Shown here piece by piece: positions 14,420 through 21,978 of a DNA stretch of 21,978 bases (position 1 is the first letter of the stretch; each line of letters begins with the position of its first letter). Under the pieces are notes generated by a model. It ran no database searches. It was given only the letters and a program-made list of their open reading frames with translations, and was not told the origin of the DNA. Location: the NCBI GenBank assembly GCA_016839405.1, contig JAEOUJ010000024.1, positions 1 to 21,978 of the forward strand, written 5' to 3'. The DNA is from Candidatus Gerdarchaeota archaeon. Lineage in GTDB: Archaea; Asgardarchaeota; Heimdallarchaeia; JABLTI01. The position numbers and the translations under genes were made by a program.

Positions 14420-15448
14420 ATGAGAAAAATCGATCTTCGTAGTGATACAGTAACAATGCCTTCTGAAGAAATGATGGAAGCTATTCAAAAAGCAAAGCTT
14501 GGAGATGATGTATATGGGGAAGATCCAACAGTAAATGAATTGCAAGAGAAAGCTGCAAAAATCTTGGGAAAAGAAGCAGCTTTATTGGTATGTTCGGGGA
14601 CAATGGGAAATATTTGTGGATTAGTTGGACAAACTCAAAAAGGCGATGAAGTTATACTTGAAAAAAATTCTCATATATTCCTTCATGAAGTTGCAGCTGC
14701 AGCTGTAATAGGAGGATTGCAAATGAGAACTATTGAAGGAGTTGATGGTTACAAAATAACTCCAGAAATGGTAAAAAATGCTGTAAGAGGAAAAGATGTT
14801 CATTATCCTATTAGCTCCTTAGTTTCTATTGAAAATACTCACAATATGGCTGGAGGTATCCCTTGGACTAAAGATGAAACAAATAACTTAGTAAAGTCTG
14901 CAAAAGAATACAATTTGAATGTACACATAGATGGTGCTCGGATATTTAATGCTGCTATTGCATTAAAATTGCCTGTTAGTGAGCTCGTTCAAAATGCTGA
15001 TTCAGTTATGTTTTGTTTAAGCAAAGGATTAGCTTGTCCTATAGGTTCAATTATTGCAGGTAGTCAAGATTTTATTGATAAAGCTTTACGTGTAAGAAAA
15101 ATGCTTGGCGGTGGAATGAGACAAGCAGGTATAATTGCTGCTCCTGGGATAATAGCTTTAGAAAAAATGATTGATCGATTAGATGAAGATCATAAGAACG
15201 TACAACTATTAAAGAAAGGATTATCAGAAATAAAAGGAATTAAGACTAAAGAATGTTATACAAATATTCTTTTTATTGATATTACAGGATTAGGTATCCC
15301 AGGTATTCAATTTAAAAAATCACTAAAAGAAAAGAATATTATTGTAAGTAGTAGATGGGACACTACATTTAGATTAGTTACTCATTTTGGAATTGAGAAA
15401 GAAGATATCGAATATGTTATAGAGACAATTCATTCACTTTATGGTTAA
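14420..15448 (+). CDS. ltaE: Low-specificity threonine aldolase (PLP enzyme)
   Basis: Splits L-threonine or L-allo-threonine into glycine and acetaldehyde using pyridoxal phosphate. The N-terminus 'KIDLRSDTVTMPSEEMMEAI' and 'GDDVYGEDPTVNELQ' are diagnostic of the family. Further signatures are 'CSGTMGNICGL', 'SHIFLHEVAAAAVIGG', 'IENTHNMAGG', 'VHIDGARIFNA' (Asp binding the PLP pyridine nitrogen) and the PLP lysine in 'FCLSKGLACPIGS' (K202 from this start). The length, 342, is normal. Two ATGs compete: 14411 and 14420. The purine run AAGAGATG lies at the right distance only for 14420, and that start matches E. coli LtaE ('M-I-D-L-R-S-D'). The gene has its own TATA box and is divergent from the Lrp-TRASH regulator. 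It may serve threonine catabolism or glycine synthesis. Confidence 0.93.
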   Translation: MRKIDLRSDTVTMPSEEMMEAIQKAKLGDDVYGEDPTVNELQEKAAKILGKEAALLVCSGTMGNICGLVGQTQKGDEVILEKNSHIFLHEVAAAAVIGGLQMRTIEGVDGYKITPEMVKNAVRGKDVHYPISSLVSIENTHNMAGGIPWTKDETNNLVKSAKEYNLNVHIDGARIFNAAIALKLPVSELVQNADSVMFCLSKGLACPIGSIIAGSQDFIDKALRVRKMLGGGMRQAGIIAAPGIIALEKMIDRLDEDHKNVQLLKKGLSEIKGIKTKECYTNILFIDITGLGIPGIQFKKSLKEKNIIVSSRWDTTFRLVTHFGIEKEDIEYVIETIHSLYG

Positions 15449-15564
15449 AAATATCTAAAAAATATTAATAAAAGAGTATTCAGAATTTACCTAGTATCGT
15501 TTATACAAAATCACATCAATGCAATTTAATAAAATGCACCAAAAATTACATCGTTGGATTATCT

Positions 15565-16635
15565 ATGGTTAAAATATTCATAACAGGAGCTACTGGTCAA
15601 GTAGGTAGTCATTTAGTTGAGTATCTTATAAATGAAAATGAATTAGGAATTTCTTCCCCAAAGGATATTTTATGTTTAGTACGAAATTCTGCAAAATCTG
15701 ATAATTTAAGGGAATTAGGTGTAACAATCGTTGAAGGTGATTTACAGGATTGGGAGAAAATTACTCAAATAATAAGCAATGATATAACTTATGTTTTTCA
15801 CATAGCTGCTAATATCCTATTAAATCAAACATATGAACAAATGTATATCCCTAATGTGCTAGGAACAAGAATAATGTTAGATGCTTTTGCTAATTCTACT
15901 GCTAAATGTTTTGTGTATACTAGTTCAATATCTGTTTATGATGATAGAAAAATGAAAAAGCGTGTTTTTAGAGCAAATGAAAAAACTCCTTTTGGTCCAC
16001 TAAATGGTAAACCTTATCCTGTTACAAAGAGAATCGCTGAAAATATTGTTCAGGATTATGTTAGAAGATATCCAGAAAAAAAATTTATTATAACCAGACT
16101 CAGTATGGTAATAGGTTCAGGTGATAGACAGACAGTTCCTGCTTTAGTTGAAGCTTTATCATATAGAATTATTCCTAAATATATCAATAGGGGAAAAAAT
16201 GTTATGTCTTTTACATCACCACTAGATGCAGCTCGGGCACAGGTTTTTTTAGCAAAACTCAATTCAAATATTTCTGGAGAAGCATTCAATGTTGCCAGGG
16301 AACCAGTTAATTATCGGGAAATGATGAAAATAATAGCTGCTTATTACAATAGAAAAGAACCTAAATTTTCCATTACTTTTTGGTTTTTTAAATTACTATT
16401 ACCTTTTTTGCGTTTTTTGAATAAAATATTGCCAAAATTTAAACTAATTAAAACAGCTTTATCCCCTCTAGCAATACATTATATTGGTCGTAGTTTTATA
16501 TTTGATTCTAAAAAATTATCCAATCTAGGTTTTGAATATAAAGTGACTTTAGAAGAAGCTATTTTAGAACGTTTGAAGGAACTAGATCCTGATAAAAAAA
16601 TGATTAAACCTGGAATATTTCTAAAAAGACGATAA
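15565..16635 (+). CDS. Extended short-chain dehydrogenase/reductase (NAD-dependent epimerase/3-beta-HSD-like)
   Basis: Rossmann-fold enzyme of 356 residues. The nucleotide-binding GATGQVG (8-14) follows a first beta strand, D59 ('VEGDL') marks the adenine-site strand, 'TSSISVY' (119-125) holds the active-site Ser, and the catalytic pair is Y151-x3-K155 in 'YPVTKRIAEN'. 'FTSPLDAARA' and 'FNVAREPVNYREMM' are typical of the extended SDR or 3-beta-hydroxysteroid dehydrogenase/isomerase-like branch. A hydrophobic/aromatic segment at about 268-292 ('FWFFKLLLPFLRFLNKILP') suggests monotopic membrane association, as in enzymes acting on isoprenoid or lipid-linked substrates. The substrate cannot be told. 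ATG start with only a weak ribosome site. A HAD hydrolase follows 77 bases later on the same strand with its own TATA-rich leader. Confidence 0.85.
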   Translation: MVKIFITGATGQVGSHLVEYLINENELGISSPKDILCLVRNSAKSDNLRELGVTIVEGDLQDWEKITQIISNDITYVFHIAANILLNQTYEQMYIPNVLGTRIMLDAFANSTAKCFVYTSSISVYDDRKMKKRVFRANEKTPFGPLNGKPYPVTKRIAENIVQDYVRRYPEKKFIITRLSMVIGSGDRQTVPALVEALSYRIIPKYINRGKNVMSFTSPLDAARAQVFLAKLNSNISGEAFNVAREPVNYREMMKIIAAYYNRKEPKFSITFWFFKLLLPFLRFLNKILPKFKLIKTALSPLAIHYIGRSFIFDSKKLSNLGFEYKVTLEEAILERLKELDPDKKMIKPGIFLKRR

Positions 16636-16712
16636 AAAATTACTTTTTCATTTTTACTTAAACATTTATTAAATAAAGTATTAAATTTAGGTTTAATCTG
16701 TAGGGAAAAACA

Positions 16713-17453
16713 ATGATTAAGTGTATCTCATTTGATTTTGATAGAACTCTATCACATGTTGTACCTTTGACTCATCATTATATTCCTAAATTATTAAAGG
16801 AAAAAGGACTTGTTATATCAATAGAAGAATTCATTGAAGCGTCTATAGAATTACGAAAAAATTTACCATCTCATCTAGTAAAAAATTTTGATATTTATGG
16901 AACACTATCTAGTGAAGAAAGAAAGCAATTCATTTTCGATTACAATTTAGCAAGAATTGACAATTTAAAAGCTCAATTAAAAATAAAGGATTATGAGCAA
17001 ACGAAAATTTGGATTGTTGAACAATTAATGAAAAATCAAAAGAAAATATTATATGATGATGTTGTAGAAACCATTAAAAAATTAAGTGAAAAAAATTATC
17101 GTTTGTTTATTTTATCTGGAAATCATTCAGATGGTATTATTGAAATTCTATCTCAAGCAAAAATTTTGCATTTATTTGAAGATATAATCACAGTAGATAA
17201 GTATAATTCTTTGAAAACTGATAATTTTACAATTTTACTAAAAAAAACACAATTAGCACCTCATGAAATACTTCATATTGGGGATGATCTACAAACAGAT
17301 GGTAAAGCGATTAATTATAATATTAAGACTTTAATAATCAGAAGACCTCATCAACTAATTTTTGATGAAAATGAAAATATTGCTAATTATAATGTAATAA
17401 TAGAGCTTTCTGAAATATTCGATTTTCTTAATAATGATGTATTTATAAAATAA
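16713..17453 (+). CDS. HAD-superfamily hydrolase
   Basis: A 246-residue HAD protein. Motif I is 'FDFDRT' (nucleophile D8, acid D10), motif II 'LSGNH' (S135), motif III K168 in 'NSLKTDN', and motif IV 'HIGDDLQTDGKA' (188-199; D191, D192 and D196). All catalytic positions are intact, unlike the variant motif IV of the other HAD gene in this window. The helical cap between about 16 and 115 is Lys/Glu-rich with 'EERKQFIFDYNLARID'. The enzyme is probably a phosphomonoesterase of the phosphoglycolate-phosphatase-like group; substrate unknown. ATG has TAGGGA upstream. The stop codon lies six bases from that of the convergent HdrB gene, the gap being a pure T6 run which may end transcription. Confidence 0.83.
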   Translation: MIKCISFDFDRTLSHVVPLTHHYIPKLLKEKGLVISIEEFIEASIELRKNLPSHLVKNFDIYGTLSSEERKQFIFDYNLARIDNLKAQLKIKDYEQTKIWIVEQLMKNQKKILYDDVVETIKKLSEKNYRLFILSGNHSDGIIEILSQAKILHLFEDIITVDKYNSLKTDNFTILLKKTQLAPHEILHIGDDLQTDGKAINYNIKTLIIRRPHQLIFDENENIANYNVIIELSEIFDFLNNDVFIK

Positions 17454-17459
17454 TTTTTT

Positions 17460-18299
17460 CTATAGAGAAGTATTTAGATGTAAACCAAGAGTTTCATCAT
17501 CTAAACCCCAAGCCATACCAATTAATTGAGGTAAATAATATACTGGTAATTTTACATCTTTATTATTGATTTTAGAAACAACTTCTTGTTTACTTTCATA
17601 CTGACTTTGACAGAATGGACAAATTGTTGCCATTCCTTCATATTTTAATTTTTTCAATTCTATTAGCTTATCACCTGCAAGTTTAAATGGTAAATCTTTA
17701 TCAGAAATAATACCACCAGCACCGCAGCATTCATGTAAAGTAGGATAAATCTCTGTTTTTATACCTAAATCTCTCATAATAGCCATCATTTTTTCTAATC
17801 TTGGTATTTTATCAATTGGTTCTTCGTTTCTTTCTTCTTCTCCATGGCATCCTAAATGAACGGCTATTTTTTTGTTTTTAAAATCATTAACAATTTTTTC
17901 TTTTATTGATTCTCTTGCTTCGTAAAGGATATCTATCAAATGGATAATATTTGTTTTTCCTGTGAAATTCAATCCCTCATTAGCCAATTGTTTGTTTATT
18001 GAATTTTTCAATTTTACATCATGTAGAAGTTCTTCTTTAGCCTCGCGGAAAGATATAAAACAACCATTGCACACTAAAGTTAAATTACGTTTATCCTTTT
18101 CAGCTAAAGCCATATTTCGAGCAGCAAGATATAACCATGTAGTTCTATCAATTCCAATAAATGGAAAACCACAGCAATTATATTCTGTTTGGATTTCAAT
18201 AGGTAAATTTAATCTCTTTAAAATAGCTCTAATAGATAATTCATATGCATATTGAGAAGTTGGTGTTTTACATCCAAGATTGAGATATACAGGTTCCAT
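17460..18299 (-). CDS. hdrB: Heterodisulfide reductase subunit B (HdrB)
   Basis: HdrB carries the catalytic non-cubane iron-sulfur clusters that reduce the disulfide substrate (CoM-S-S-CoB in methanogens; other acceptors elsewhere). Two CCG domains are visible. The first has C10, C42-C43-G, C77 and C80 ('VCNGC'). The second has C151 ('LGCHGEE'), C191-C192-G ('HECCGAGG') and C227-x2-C230 ('CPFC'). Both follow the C-x30ish-CCG-x33ish-C-x2-C rule and both are complete, as expected for active HdrB. Length 279 is normal. ATG has AAAGGAG upstream and starts only five bases after the HdrC stop, so the two are translated together. This is the last gene of the operon and converges on a HAD gene. Confidence 0.93.
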   Translation of the reverse strand: MEPVYLNLGCKTPTSQYAYELSIRAILKRLNLPIEIQTEYNCCGFPFIGIDRTTWLYLAARNMALAEKDKRNLTLVCNGCFISFREAKEELLHDVKLKNSINKQLANEGLNFTGKTNIIHLIDILYEARESIKEKIVNDFKNKKIAVHLGCHGEEERNEEPIDKIPRLEKMMAIMRDLGIKTEIYPTLHECCGAGGIISDKDLPFKLAGDKLIELKKLKYEGMATICPFCQSQYESKQEVVSKINNKDVKLPVYYLPQLIGMAWGLDDETLGLHLNTSL

Positions 18300-18304
18300 T
18301 TTGA

Positions 18305-18787
18305 TTACTCCTTTGATTTCTTTAATTTTTTATTATTACATTCTCGATTCAGAGAACCTAGCTCTGTTAATGCTTCTGTTATAGCTTTTGTATTGATTTT
18401 AGGTAATGACGGCAATCCTAAATCCTCTCTATTGAATTCATCAAAATCAGTTGTGATAATTGCTTCTTCCCTAGAAGACAATCCAGTTTCTTTAACTAAT
18501 CGAATTAACATGTCAAAACCCTTCGGAACATGATCTAAGCACATCTTATAGCTTTCATTTTTTAATTTTGTAATGATTAGAAGAGGCGAAACATTTTGAG
18601 GACATCTTCGTTCACATCTTTTACATTGAACGCAAACCCAAAGATTATCATTAGATCTTAAATCATCCCGATCAACTTTTGATCTGGCAACTATAACATG
18701 AGGTTTAAAGGTGGGGTCATAAAAAGTAATTGGACATCCACTTGTACATTTTGCACAAATATAACAAGCTTTTTCATCGAAAATCAT
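18305..18787 (-). CDS. hdrC: Heterodisulfide reductase subunit C (HdrC)
   Basis: Electron-transfer subunit between HdrA and HdrB. Two [4Fe-4S] motifs are visible: C8-x2-C11-x2-C14-x3-C18-P and C52-x2-C55-x2-C58-x3-C62-P, followed by a helical C-terminus ending in a Lys-rich tail. The length, 160 residues, is close to that of soluble HdrC, and it lacks the cytochrome-b partner used by membrane HdrDE. Its ATG overlaps the stop of the upstream MvhD-ferredoxin gene (ATGA), and a strong GAGGAGG ribosome site lies inside the last codons of that gene. HdrB follows after five bases. The order MvhD, HdrC, HdrB next to HdrA is that of cytosolic HdrABC complexes. Confidence 0.93.
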   Translation of the reverse strand: MIFDEKACYICAKCTSGCPITFYDPTFKPHVIVARSKVDRDDLRSNDNLWVCVQCKRCERRCPQNVSPLLIITKLKNESYKMCLDHVPKGFDMLIRLVKETGLSSREEAIITTDFDEFNREDLGLPSLPKINTKAITEALTELGSLNRECNNKKLKKSKE

Positions 18788-19752
18788 TTCATTTCCTCCT
18801 CTGTAGCGATATTCGCTTCTGCTAAGAATTTGCTTAAATTAATAAAATCTTCACCTATCGCTTCACGACGACATTCTGGACATAAAGTAATTAATTTTGA
18901 ATCAATTAATTCAAATTCATCTTTAATTTGCTCTAAAATTCCTTCTGTAGCATATTTTACTCCACATTTTATACAAGCTATTAATTTACTCCCAGAAAAT
19001 TGATGATCATCTTTAGTTAAAAATGGTTTAAGATGTATTTCTTTTTTAACAATAATTGCATCAGTTGGGCAAGCTCTTATACATGCTTCACAACCTGTAC
19101 ATAGATAGTGAGCATAATACATTTTCCGGTGAGTTTTTGTTTCTTTGGTAGTTATTGCTTTAGTTTCACATAAATTAGCACATGCACCACAGGTAACACA
19201 TTTGGGTTCATCTACAATAATATTACCAAAACCTTCTCTAGAAATTATTTTACCTTTTGCGTCATCTAATTTATTGAAAGCTTTTGCGTATGCAATCAAT
19301 ATCTCTAAAAATCTATTCCTTTTGTCTTCGCTTTTTACTTTATCTTTAATATCAGGTAATTTTGGTAAATTTATTACTTCTTTTACAAAATCTGATGTTG
19401 AATTGGAAAATGCTTCGGGCATACCTGCTGAATTTAGGTATAAAGTTATATATTTTGGATTAACTCCAATTGCTTTTAATACCTCTTTTAAGAATCCAAT
19501 ACTTTCTTCTGCATGAACATTTCCATTTCCATAATGACATTGATCAGGTAAGCATCCTGAAACAAAAACCCCTTGTGCACCTTGAGCTAAACTTTCAAGA
19601 ACCCAAAGAGGATCAGTTGTTCCACTACAAGGTGTTCTGATAATTCGAACATTTACAGGATATTTCATTCCAGATTGCCCCGCTAAATCAGCAGCTGCAT
19701 ATGCACATTCATTGCAGCAAAAACCAATAATTCTAGCTTTTTCCTTGCTCAT
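18784..19752 (-). CDS. mvhD: MvhD-like iron-sulfur protein fused to a two-cluster ferredoxin and a CxxC/CxxC tail
   Basis: MvhD passes electrons between a hydrogenase or formate dehydrogenase and HdrA. Residues 1-130 are the MvhD domain: C12-C13-x2-C16, 'RTPCSG' (C42) and 'SGCLPDQCHYGNGN' (C67, C72) hold its [2Fe-2S] site. After a Lys-rich linker (130-175) comes a ferredoxin domain with C185-x2-C188-x2-C191-x3-C195 and C218-x2-C221-x2-C224-x3-C228. The last part adds C260-x2-C263 and C291-x2-C294, which could hold zinc or a rubredoxin-type iron. MvhD alone is about 140 residues, so this 322-residue fusion is long. It overlaps HdrA by ATGA and HdrC by ATGA, and a GAGGTGA ribosome site lies in the end of hdrA. 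No MvhA/MvhG hydrogenase subunits are seen within the window. Confidence 0.85.
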   Translation of the reverse strand: MSKEKARIIGFCCNECAYAAADLAGQSGMKYPVNVRIIRTPCSGTTDPLWVLESLAQGAQGVFVSGCLPDQCHYGNGNVHAEESIGFLKEVLKAIGVNPKYITLYLNSAGMPEAFSNSTSDFVKEVINLPKLPDIKDKVKSEDKRNRFLEILIAYAKAFNKLDDAKGKIISREGFGNIIVDEPKCVTCGACANLCETKAITTKETKTHRKMYYAHYLCTGCEACIRACPTDAIIVKKEIHLKPFLTKDDHQFSGSKLIACIKCGVKYATEGILEQIKDEFELIDSKLITLCPECRREAIGEDFINLSKFLAEANIATEEEMK

Positions 19753-21749
19753 GATTCTTTCACCTCAAGGCTTTTCTCAGTAATACCCTTAATTTGAGGT
19801 AGTATCTGTTTTGTCATGTAGTGTGGTAATTGTATTGCTCCTGTTGGACAAACAATTGTACATGTTCCACATTTTTTACAAACTGTAGGGTTAACAACCG
19901 CTATTCGTTTAATAACCCCTTTCAATTCAATAGCATCAAAAGGACAAACTTCTATACATGAACCACAACCAACACATATTTCTTCATTTACTTGAGCAGC
20001 ATTATTAGCTAGAGTGATTTTACCAGTTATTAAACGACTAGCTGCAGAGCTAGCAGCAGCTTTGGCTTCACTAACAGAATCAGTAATTGTTTTTGGACTT
20101 GTTGCACATCCACAAATATACACTCCGGATGCTTTTGTATCAACAGGTTCCAGTTTTGGATGTAATTCTTTGAAATAATCATTCATTTCTCCATTACTTG
20201 AAGATGGATCAACACCAAAAATTAACCTTAATTCACCAGCTTTCTTACTTGGTCGCATGCCAACTTGTAAAGAAGCCATATCAACAACAATATTCTCTAA
20301 TTTCTCAATAGCAGAATCATATACTTTTATCGCCAATTGACCATTTTCAAGAATATCAATTTGACTTGGTTTACCTCTAATAAATCGAACACCAAGTTCT
20401 CTTATTCGTTTATAATATTCTTCATATCCCTTCCCAACAGTTCGCATGTCTGAGTAGCAGATATACACTTTTGTGTTTGGATTTTGCTTTAATGTTAAAT
20501 ACGCATGTTTTAAACTAGCCATGCAGCCTACATTACAGCAATATCCAGCTATATCATCTCGAGAACCAATACATTGTATGAATGCAACAGATTTTGGAGG
20601 TGTATATGTATCTAATTTAACAAGCTTGCCATCAGTAGGTCCAGATATATTAAACATGAAACCAAATTCAGAATTTGTTACAATATTGGGACTATTAGTG
20701 TAATTAAATTCTTCAATTAATGATGGATCAAAATCCTCGAATCCAGTTGCAAGTATAATTGCACCAAAATACATTGTAATATATTCAGGTTTTTGTTTGA
20801 AATCTATTGCTCCACTTGGGCAATTTTTCTCACATCTTCGACATACGTCTCTACCTTTATCTCTATTTTTCAAATATAAGCAATGATTTTCATCAATTAC
20901 AACAGCTTTTGGTATTGATTGTGCAAAAGGAAAGAAAACAGCTTTAGTTGTACCAATGTTACTGAAAAATTCATTTGGTCTTTTCTTTGATGGGCAATTG
21001 GCTATACATGTATAACATGATCGACATTTTTCTATGTCTACATATCTAGGATGTTTTAATAATTCAACTTGAAAATTTCCTCCATTTCTTTGGGATTTCA
21101 CTACTTCAGTCATAGTCATAACTGTTATTTTTGGATGTGTAAAGGCTTCATTCATCTTTGGAGTTAAAATACAAGCTGCACAATCATTTGTCGGAAACGT
21201 TTTATCAAGCTTAGCCATATAACCCCCAATTGTTGCATCTTTATCTATTAAAACAACTTCAATATCTTTATCAGCTAAATCTAATGCTGCTTGAATACCC
21301 GCAACACCTGCTCCAACAATAAGAACACGTTTTTCTACAAGATATTCAGTTGAATCAATTGCTTCAAGATAAGCTGCTCTCTCTATAGCACCATTTACTA
21401 AATCAATGGCTTTTATTGTTGCTTGATCTTTATCTGAATGAATCCAAGAATTTTGTTCCCTCAAATTAACAAATTCTAAATAAAAGGGATTCAAGTTATT
21501 TTTCTCTAATACTCTTCTAAATGTTTTTTCATGGAGTTTAGGAGTGCAAGCAGCGACAACAACACGATCTATTTCCTTCTCTTTTATAATTTGGGCTATA
21601 AGCTCTTGTCCAGATTTACTACACATGAATTCATAATCTGTTGAATGTGACACAAGAGGATTTTTCCTAACTTCTTTGGCAACTTTTTTTACATCTACAG
21701 TACCTGCTATATTAGCACCACAGTGGCAAATAAATACTCCAACTGACAT
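19749..21749 (-). CDS. hdrA: Heterodisulfide reductase subunit A (HdrA), flavin-bifurcating subunit
   Basis: HdrA binds the FAD at which electrons are split between ferredoxin and the HdrC/B branch (or merged in the reverse direction). Order of parts: N-terminal domain with 'CHCG' (C8, C10) and C43/C68; thioredoxin-reductase-like FAD fold with GAGVAG (146-151); 'DCAACILTPKM' (189-199), the cluster site typical of HdrA; an inserted ferredoxin-like region with C242-x2-C245-x2-C248-x3-C252 and C290/C303-x2-C306-x3-C310; 'IQCIGSRD' and 'YCCNVGC' (403-409); and a C-terminal ferredoxin with C592-x2-C595-x2-C598-x3-C602 and C624-x2-C627-x2-C630-x3-C634. At 666 residues it is a full-length single HdrA, not an HdrA-MvhD fusion. 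ATG 21749 has GGAGAAA upstream and lies 24 bases after the stop of a ferredoxin-like gene. This is the largest protein of the operon. Confidence 0.95.
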   Translation of the reverse strand: MSVGVFICHCGANIAGTVDVKKVAKEVRKNPLVSHSTDYEFMCSKSGQELIAQIIKEKEIDRVVVAACTPKLHEKTFRRVLEKNNLNPFYLEFVNLREQNSWIHSDKDQATIKAIDLVNGAIERAAYLEAIDSTEYLVEKRVLIVGAGVAGIQAALDLADKDIEVVLIDKDATIGGYMAKLDKTFPTNDCAACILTPKMNEAFTHPKITVMTMTEVVKSQRNGGNFQVELLKHPRYVDIEKCRSCYTCIANCPSKKRPNEFFSNIGTTKAVFFPFAQSIPKAVVIDENHCLYLKNRDKGRDVCRRCEKNCPSGAIDFKQKPEYITMYFGAIILATGFEDFDPSLIEEFNYTNSPNIVTNSEFGFMFNISGPTDGKLVKLDTYTPPKSVAFIQCIGSRDDIAGYCCNVGCMASLKHAYLTLKQNPNTKVYICYSDMRTVGKGYEEYYKRIRELGVRFIRGKPSQIDILENGQLAIKVYDSAIEKLENIVVDMASLQVGMRPSKKAGELRLIFGVDPSSSNGEMNDYFKELHPKLEPVDTKASGVYICGCATSPKTITDSVSEAKAAASSAASRLITGKITLANNAAQVNEEICVGCGSCIEVCPFDAIELKGVIKRIAVVNPTVCKKCGTCTIVCPTGAIQLPHYMTKQILPQIKGITEKSLEVKES

Positions 21750-21773
21750 TTTGATTTCTCCATTTTGATATTT

Positions 21774-21978
21774 TTAATCATGACCTTCTTCAATTATATT
21801 TACAAAGCAAATCAAATCTTCACCTAACTTGAAAATTCTTTGAGCTGGTAATTTGATCTTTCTCATAGTCTCGCTAGGAATATCAACTATTTTCAAAGCA
21901 TTCTCTTTACAAGCTACAACACATAATGGGGCTTCTTTATCATCACACATTTCACATTTACGAACTTTGGAATTATAA
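21774..21978 (-). CDS. Partial iron-sulfur (ferredoxin-like) protein, C-terminal 68 residues
   Basis: The minus-strand frame is open from the right edge and stops at 21774-21776. The visible part has 'CEMCDDKEAPLCVVACKENAL', a C-x2-C-x8-C-x3-C [4Fe-4S] motif. That spacing is typical of the electron-transfer subunits of molybdenum or tungsten oxidoreductases (formate dehydrogenase, HycB/HybA-like or aldehyde ferredoxin oxidoreductase-linked ferredoxins), and it is followed by a 40-residue tail without more cysteines. The position 24 bases before hdrA on the same strand makes it part of the Hdr operon. Its full domain content and partner enzyme lie outside the window. Confidence 0.75.
   Translation of the reverse strand, partial: YNSKVRKCEMCDDKEAPLCVVACKENALKIVDIPSETMRKIKLPAQRIFKLGEDLICFVNIIEEGHD

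Noticed and set aside
1..21978. CRISPR arrays, tRNA or rRNA genes, transposases and integrases
   Set aside because: No regularly spaced direct repeats, no cloverleaf-like tRNA sequence, no conserved rRNA blocks and no transposase or recombinase motifs were seen. This is a reading by eye; a tRNAscan or Rfam search could still find a cryptic element.

Overview
This window is strongly AT-rich, densely coded DNA that most likely comes from an Asgard archaeon. The best evidence is a same-strand pair: an ESCRT-II subunit (Vps25-like, tandem winged helix) directly downstream of a Vps4-type ATPase with an MIT domain. Vps25 is a eukaryotic protein known among prokaryotes essentially only from Asgard archaea. 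Other genes fit an archaeon: ribosomal protein eL33 (L35Ae), an Lrp/AsnC regulator with a TRASH metal-binding tail, a soluble HdrABC/MvhD-type heterodisulfide reductase cluster, a MOFRL glycerate 2-kinase, and promoters with archaeal TATA boxes. I cannot assign an Asgard class from sequence reading alone. A Heimdall-, Hodarch- or Loki-like lineage is possible.

Layout. Bases 1-1014 hold the 3' part of a large, probably extracytoplasmic protein whose fold resembles the post-catalytic region of site-1-protease-like subtilases. It converges on vps25 (1024-1842, minus), and vps25 follows vps4 (1943-3130, minus). Next come glycerate 2-kinase (3305-4648, minus), a divergent four-helix membrane protein with a C-terminal HEPN-like domain (4783-6180, plus), eL33 with a long histone-H1-like Lys/Thr/Pro tail (6296-6865, plus), and a convergent coiled-coil protein of unknown function (6910-8379, minus). 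A plus-strand block follows: TPR protein, MazG-like pyrophosphohydrolase, M20 amidohydrolase and a small Cys-rich protein (8669-12742). Two minus-strand genes come next: a HAD hydrolase and the Lrp-TRASH regulator. The regulator is divergent from a threonine aldolase, and the space between them is full of inverted repeats. An extended SDR and a second HAD hydrolase complete the plus strand.

The right end (17460-21978, minus) is one tightly packed redox operon, read right to left: a truncated ferredoxin-like subunit, HdrA, a fused MvhD-ferredoxin protein, HdrC and HdrB. Junctions are 4-nt overlaps or gaps of a few bases with clear Shine-Dalgarno sites. These proteins should form a flavin-bifurcating or electron-confurcating complex moving electrons between ferredoxin, a disulfide-type acceptor and a partner enzyme encoded beyond the right edge.

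Most interesting items: the ESCRT pair with its charged N-terminal extension on Vps25, the H1-like tail on eL33, the membrane-anchored HEPN-like protein, the unusual MvhD-ferredoxin-CxxC fusion, the unidentified coiled-coil protein, and the structured control region between the Lrp-TRASH gene and threonine aldolase. No tRNA, rRNA, CRISPR array, insertion sequence or integrase was recognised.
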